Part shown: in pieces, positions 59,601-64,000 of the stretch
Position numbering within the stretch: the first letter of the stretch is position 1
Layout of the letters: each line of letters starts with the position of its first letter
Origin: Pleodorina starrii
Taxonomy: Eukaryota; Chlorophyta; Chlorophyceae; Chlamydomonadales; Volvocaceae
Direction of reading: 5' to 3'
Assembly: GCA_030267565.1 (NCBI GenBank)
Contig: BRXU01000037.1
Location: 903,001 to 967,000 of the forward strand
DNA length: 64,000 nucleotides
Position numbers and translations under genes: made by a program
Notes under the pieces: model-generated
What the model saw: the letters and a program-made list of their open reading frames with translations, nothing else
Told to the model about the DNA's origin: nothing
Database searches by the model: none

Positions 59601-62600
59601 CAGCGAACCGAACACGCACCGCTGCATGTGCTACAAGGGCTACCAGGGGCACACGTGCAGGTGGGGTTGGGGGGGGGCAGCAGAGTGCAGGTGCGGGTGC
59701 GGGGGTTAGGCAGGGGCCCAGGGAGGAAGAGATCGACAGGGAGGGAAGGGACGAGAGGTTGCGGCTACCAGGATGTTGGGAAAGCTTGTGCATGCATGAT
59801 TCACCCTCAAACACGTGCAGCCATTCGCACCACCCCTGAATGTTGCTGGGTTCCCTTGCCTGTATGTTCCCCGGTCGCTGCCCGCTCCCCCCTCCAGGGA
59901 GGACATGGAGGAGATGTGCCCCAACCGCTGCAGGGGAAGGGGGAAATGCATCCGGGGGTTCTGCCATTGCAAGTGAGCTCAGGCGCGAGGGTGGGATGTT
60001 GGGCATGGTATGAACAGGAGGGGGGGTATGAACCGCGGCGTAGGAATGGGGACGACTCCGGCAGGGCGGGCTCAGCAATGACTTACCAAACCGACCTAAA
60101 CCTGACACCGGATGAACGGCGACCGCACTGCCCGCCGCCAAAACAGTCCAGGTGGACAGCTGCGCGCGACAGCGCAGGGGTGGGGGGGGGCGAGTGACCT
60201 TGCCAGTCAAGGAAAGGGTGGTCACCGCGCTAGGTCTGGGCTCTGGGGCTGGCTCGGGAATCGTGTAACGTAGAGAGGATATGGTGCACTGCACTCCGTC
60301 ATGCACACGAACGGGGGACGGTGGAGGGGTGCAGCGAAGAGCGGGTGGGCGGGCGGCGAGTGCAACCCGGCCCTCAGCCCCACCCTCAAGCCACCTTGTC
60401 ATGACGCCACGGGCCCTGCCCTGTCCTAACTCCCCTTGCCTTTCCATTAAGAGTGCGTTTAGGGGGGGTGCATGGTAGCGAAGTCAAGGGGCACGGGGCC
60501 GGTGCGCAGCGGACAGGGGGCGGATGCTTGTGGGGTGCGGGAGCGGTTGGGAGGGGCCCCAGGGGGAGCACAAGGGAGGAGTGGCGGGAGGCAAGGCGAG
60601 ACTCAAGCTGCGGCCCTCGGCTGCCCTTGTTGATTGGGTTGCGTCCTGGCGGGCACAGCGAGCGATGGATAGTGCAAGTGCATGGTGGGATGCGATGAGG
60701 TGCCGGTGGGGCAGCTGGGTTCGGAGGGAGGTCAGTGGCCGCGCAGAGCTTCGCTGACCTCGTTTCGCTTCGCTTCGAGACACGGCTTGCGTCCGCATTT
60801 TTAGCTCCCCTCTGCATTGACTGTGCTGCCCCTCCCCCGCCCTCCCCCCCCCTTGGCCCGCCCGCCTGATCATTTGTAGCCCCCCCTACTGGGGCCTGGA
60901 CTGCGGGCGGGAGCGGGCTTGGCAGCTCGTTCCGGGAGCTGCACCCGTACCCAACCGCCAGGTGCTGAGGATCTACATGTGAGTGAGCGCATGCCGGGGA
61001 GGGGGCGGGTGCAGAAGGGGGAAGGGGAACACATGTCTCGGGATGTCGTTGGCGGAATTTCGTTGCATACGCTTGCTGACAAATAAAAGTGGAAGAGGCG
61101 AATGTACAGAGGATTTACGGCGTTCGCTTTGCTGTAGAACTCCGGAGCGGGCCGGGCCATGGACCGGAGGGCGGGAGGGTCGATTGAGGGGCCGGGGCAG
61201 GGCGGATGTCCGCGAGCGATCATGCACATTTTGCGGTGCTGTGGCACTGGTGGAGGAAACGTGCGGCGAACTTACCCCATCCCCCGTACAATTCCGCTCT
61301 TACTGACGCTCCGTACGCTCATGTGTGTACGTGTAGGTACGAGCTGCCGTCGAATGTGGCCTTCCCCGTGGCGCTGGTGGGTGGGAGGGAGGGTGGGTGT
61401 AAGGGAGGGATGTTGTGTGTGTAGGGGAGGGGGGGAGGGGGGAATGAGTCGATGGGGTCGCTTCCCCAAAAGGGTGTGGGGCTTCCATGGTCCTTGCCAA
61501 AGGTGGGGGGTCGGGGTTTGGGGCGCAGGGCATCAGCGCCTTCGGGTCGATGCTAATCACCCTGAATGTTGCAGTCGCCCCACTGTCCACCCACTGTTGG
61601 TGTTCATGTGGGGGTTTGTGTACCTCGCTTTCATGGCGGATCGCTCCAATCAGTTCCCATACTGAACTACCCATCCCCTCTGCACTCCCCCCCCCTTAGG
61701 ACGACAATATCTTTGACCTTAACGAGCCCTCCTACCAGACACACCGCAAGTTCATGGTGGGACATGGTGGCGGGCGGGTGGTGGAGGTGGCAGGAGGGCT
61801 GCGAGAGCGGGCGGGTGGAGAAGAAGAGGGAATATGGGTGGCCTCGGCCTTGTACGATTCGTGCCCTGTGCCGGGGTGGTGCCGGCCGCCCCGCCTTTCC
61901 CCTGCCTGCCTACCCGCCGCCTCCTCCCGCCGCCCCGTCGCACAGTTGCGCATTGATGCGCCCGCGGTCTGCTCTCGGAGCTGCACAGCAAACCAAACCA
62001 CATCACGAGACCACACCACACCCATGGCGCTGCGCGTGCTTCCTTCACCTTCCCACCACCCAAATGCCCCCCCCACTCGCCCCTCAGGAGCTGCTGCTGC
62101 GTGACACTGCCGTGCGGACAGGTGAAGAGGGGGAAGATTGGTTTGGAAGGGCCGGGCCAGGGGGGAGGGCGGACGGGGAGGCAGCCGTTGAGGCGGGAGG
62201 GCGGATGAGCGGGGAAGCCGCTGAGCCAGGCAGGCAGGCATGGTGGCGGCGGCGGTTCAATGCACCACCTGGTGTCCCGCATTCGGCGCAGTCGTACTGG
62301 GTTGTGGTACATCTCTGGGTTTCGTTACTTGCCCACCAACCTAACTACCAGCCTGCCTGCCTCTTGAATGGCGTGCAAAGCTCCCAGTCCTGCTGCCCCC
62401 AGTCTTTCCCTCTCCGTCTGCCCTGGGTGCCGCACGCGAACCCCTTGTTCCCCTCCCCTCCACTTGTACCCATGTATAGAGAACCCCCACGAGGCAAACC
62501 TGTTCTTCGTGCCCGCAAACGCCTATGCGTACTCGAGCAACACCAACTCGCCAGCTAACCAGGTGGAGTCACGGGTGCATGTGTGTAGTGTGTGGGTAGT

Positions 62601-64000
62601 GGGGGAGAGGGCAATGTGGAGGGGTGCGTGAGCGAGTCCAAGTGGAGCACCCGGTTGGCCGCATAGGCAGGTGGTTAGGAGGGAGGGCTCTGGGGGTAGG
62701 GGGGCGCGATCGGGTTGGCTACACCTCCTGGAGATGAACCCCTGCCGTCTGCCTCTGAAGGGCGTTGACCACACACTGGGCCCACTCCTGGCCGTTCCGC
62801 TTAGCTCATCCCATTTGACACCATTACAACCCCCGCGCCTGCCGTTCCTCCGCTCCTCCGCCCATCCCACCCTGCTCCCTCCCGCCTCCGACAATCTTCC
62901 CCCGTCTGCTGCATCACCCCCTCCAACCGCCTGTATGTGCTAACGTACTCCATACGTTTGTGCAGCTCGAGGCGGCACTCAACTACGTGGCCGTCACCTA
63001 CCCCTACTTCAACGCAAGCCGGGGGGCGGACCACTTCATATGGACCACCGGTGCGTGGGTGGCTGGTTGGGCGGGGGGGCTGGGGGCTGGATGAGGGGCC
63101 CGGTGCCACACTCCATCTGGCATGCGCATGTTGGACGAGGGTGGATACATAGGCCTGCGGTTTGCCAACCCGCCGACCCGGCCTCTGTCCCCTTCGGCCG
63201 CCCACGCATCCCTGCCCTGCCCCGCCGCGCCGCGCAGGTGATCGCGGCTCTTGCTACCTGCCGCGCAGGGTGAGGCGGGCTGAGGGAGGTGCGGGGTGGG
63301 TGGGTGGGGACATGGCGCCGGGGCTGCTCAGAATCATGCGGAAACAGTTTATGAGGGAGGGAGGAGGGCAGGCAGGCTGGCAGGGTGAAAGATGTACCGG
63401 AAGAAATGAGGCTACGCTGTAAACGAACCCAGCATTAGCGGTTCGCTGGGACGGGTGATTGGTTGACTGGCAACGGTTAATTACGGTTGGGATGGCAGCA
63501 GTCGTGGCTTCAATGGCGGCTACTGTCTCCCTCGGCTGGCACCCCAACCCCCCCCCTTCCCTCGCAGACCGGGTCAGGATGAGCATGTGGCCCCCTCGCT
63601 GCCCCTCTCGCGCCCTAAGCCCTCATCATCTTGGTCCCTACTCCCTCCCACCTCTCCCACCCCCCGCCCACCTCCCGCCCTGCTGGCCCCTGTCTCCCTC
63701 GGCTGCTCAGCTCTCCCGCGTCATCCACCTGACCCTGTTCGGTCTGCACGCCAACCTGAGGGACAACGGCACCACCTTCCTCAAGCCGGTCCCCGATCAC
63801 CACCCCTCCTGGGGATGCTTCCACCCAAAGAAGGATGTGATGGCGGCGCCGTGGTGGGTCGGGGGCGGGCTGGGAAAGCAGGACTGGGGCCCAGTGCGGC
63901 GCACTGCTCCCCTCCTGTCTGCCCTCGTGCGTAGAATCCCCGCCCGCTGGGGTGGAGGGCACTGCGCGCACCGCCTGAAGCCATGCACCCCTTCCTCAGG
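56640..64000 (+). CDS. EGF-exostosin (GT47-type) glycosyltransferase, 5' part, at least 17 exons
   Basis: Inferred exons: 56640-56971, 57529-57548, 57780-57913, 58348-58401, 58648-58799, 59186-59224, 59303-59381, 59473-59660, 59898-59972, 60880-60978, 61335-61374, 61700-61756, 62089-62121, 62480-62562, 62966-63050, 63238-63269 and 63710 to about 63853. Phases agree throughout and about 549 residues are covered; the gene runs on beyond the window, with an acceptor-like CCTCAG at its very end. A hydrophobic N-terminus (YVAWLVALALTSSGA) is a signal peptide or anchor. EGF-like Cys modules follow (CHPDCTKRGNC...CECPFGYTG; CGEHKCHGRGAC...CMCYKGYQG; CPNRCRGRGKC...CHCNPPYWG). The exostosin domain starts at LRIYMYELP, with NLFFVPANAY, YPYFNASRGADHFIWTTGD, VIHLTLFGLH and CFHPKKDVM. 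Such proteins sit in the Golgi lumen and build cell-wall or extracellular-matrix glycans; the sugar specificity is not predictable. Exon 2 is only 20 nt. The choice of acceptor for exon 8 and the end of exon 17 are the least certain. Confidence 0.88.

Overview
The window reads as nuclear DNA of a volvocine or Chlamydomonas-like green alga. Three things point there: GC-rich genes broken by many short introns with GTGAGT/GTAAGT donors, a Chlamydomonas-type interstitial telomere array (CCCTAAAA units), and EGF-exostosin and transposable-element families typical of that lineage. This assignment is inference from sequence style; no database was searched. Only four stretches look like host genes: a transglutaminase-like protein (4.7-6.3 kb, +), an unrecognised single-exon protein (37.8-39.5 kb, -), a Methyltransf_16-type methyltransferase (53.2-55.8 kb, -) and the 5' part of an EGF-exostosin glycosyltransferase (56.6 kb to the window end, +). 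The last two are divergent neighbours across about 860 bp.

The rest is layered mobile DNA. A long LINE with intact endonuclease, reverse transcriptase and zinc-knuckle (6.2-10.2 kb, -) ends in a (CAT)n tail placed inside the 3' end of the transglutaminase-like gene. From 15.1 to 31.0 kb two inverted arms, built of 197-bp tandem units that each carry a 40-bp palindrome, enclose a 200-bp triplication and a minisatellite of about 65 copies of 27 bp. A young, apparently intact chromodomain Ty3/gypsy element (22.6-30.0 kb, -) sits in the right arm with a 5-bp target duplication.

From 34.6 to 37.7 kb an older gypsy gag with its 5' LTR was inserted into an RNase H-bearing LINE fragment and was itself hit by a 681-bp TA-flanked MITE. 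From 40 to 44 kb there are telomere-like arrays, a CATGAC-rich satellite, a broken GIY-YIG nuclease fragment and copies of a short dispersed repeat.

From 44.2 to 51.7 kb lies a frameshifted gypsy element (+) with unusual cargo. A cytosine-C5-methyltransferase-like domain lies between RNase H and integrase, and a PHD finger follows the integrase. The younger gypsy carries a different methyltransferase-like domain, an N6-adenine (Dam-like) fold with an altered NPPY motif, at the front of its pol. It also separates gag from pol by a single in-frame UGA. Two unrelated retroelements in one window each carrying a methyltransferase-like module with altered catalytic motifs is the most unusual thing seen here.
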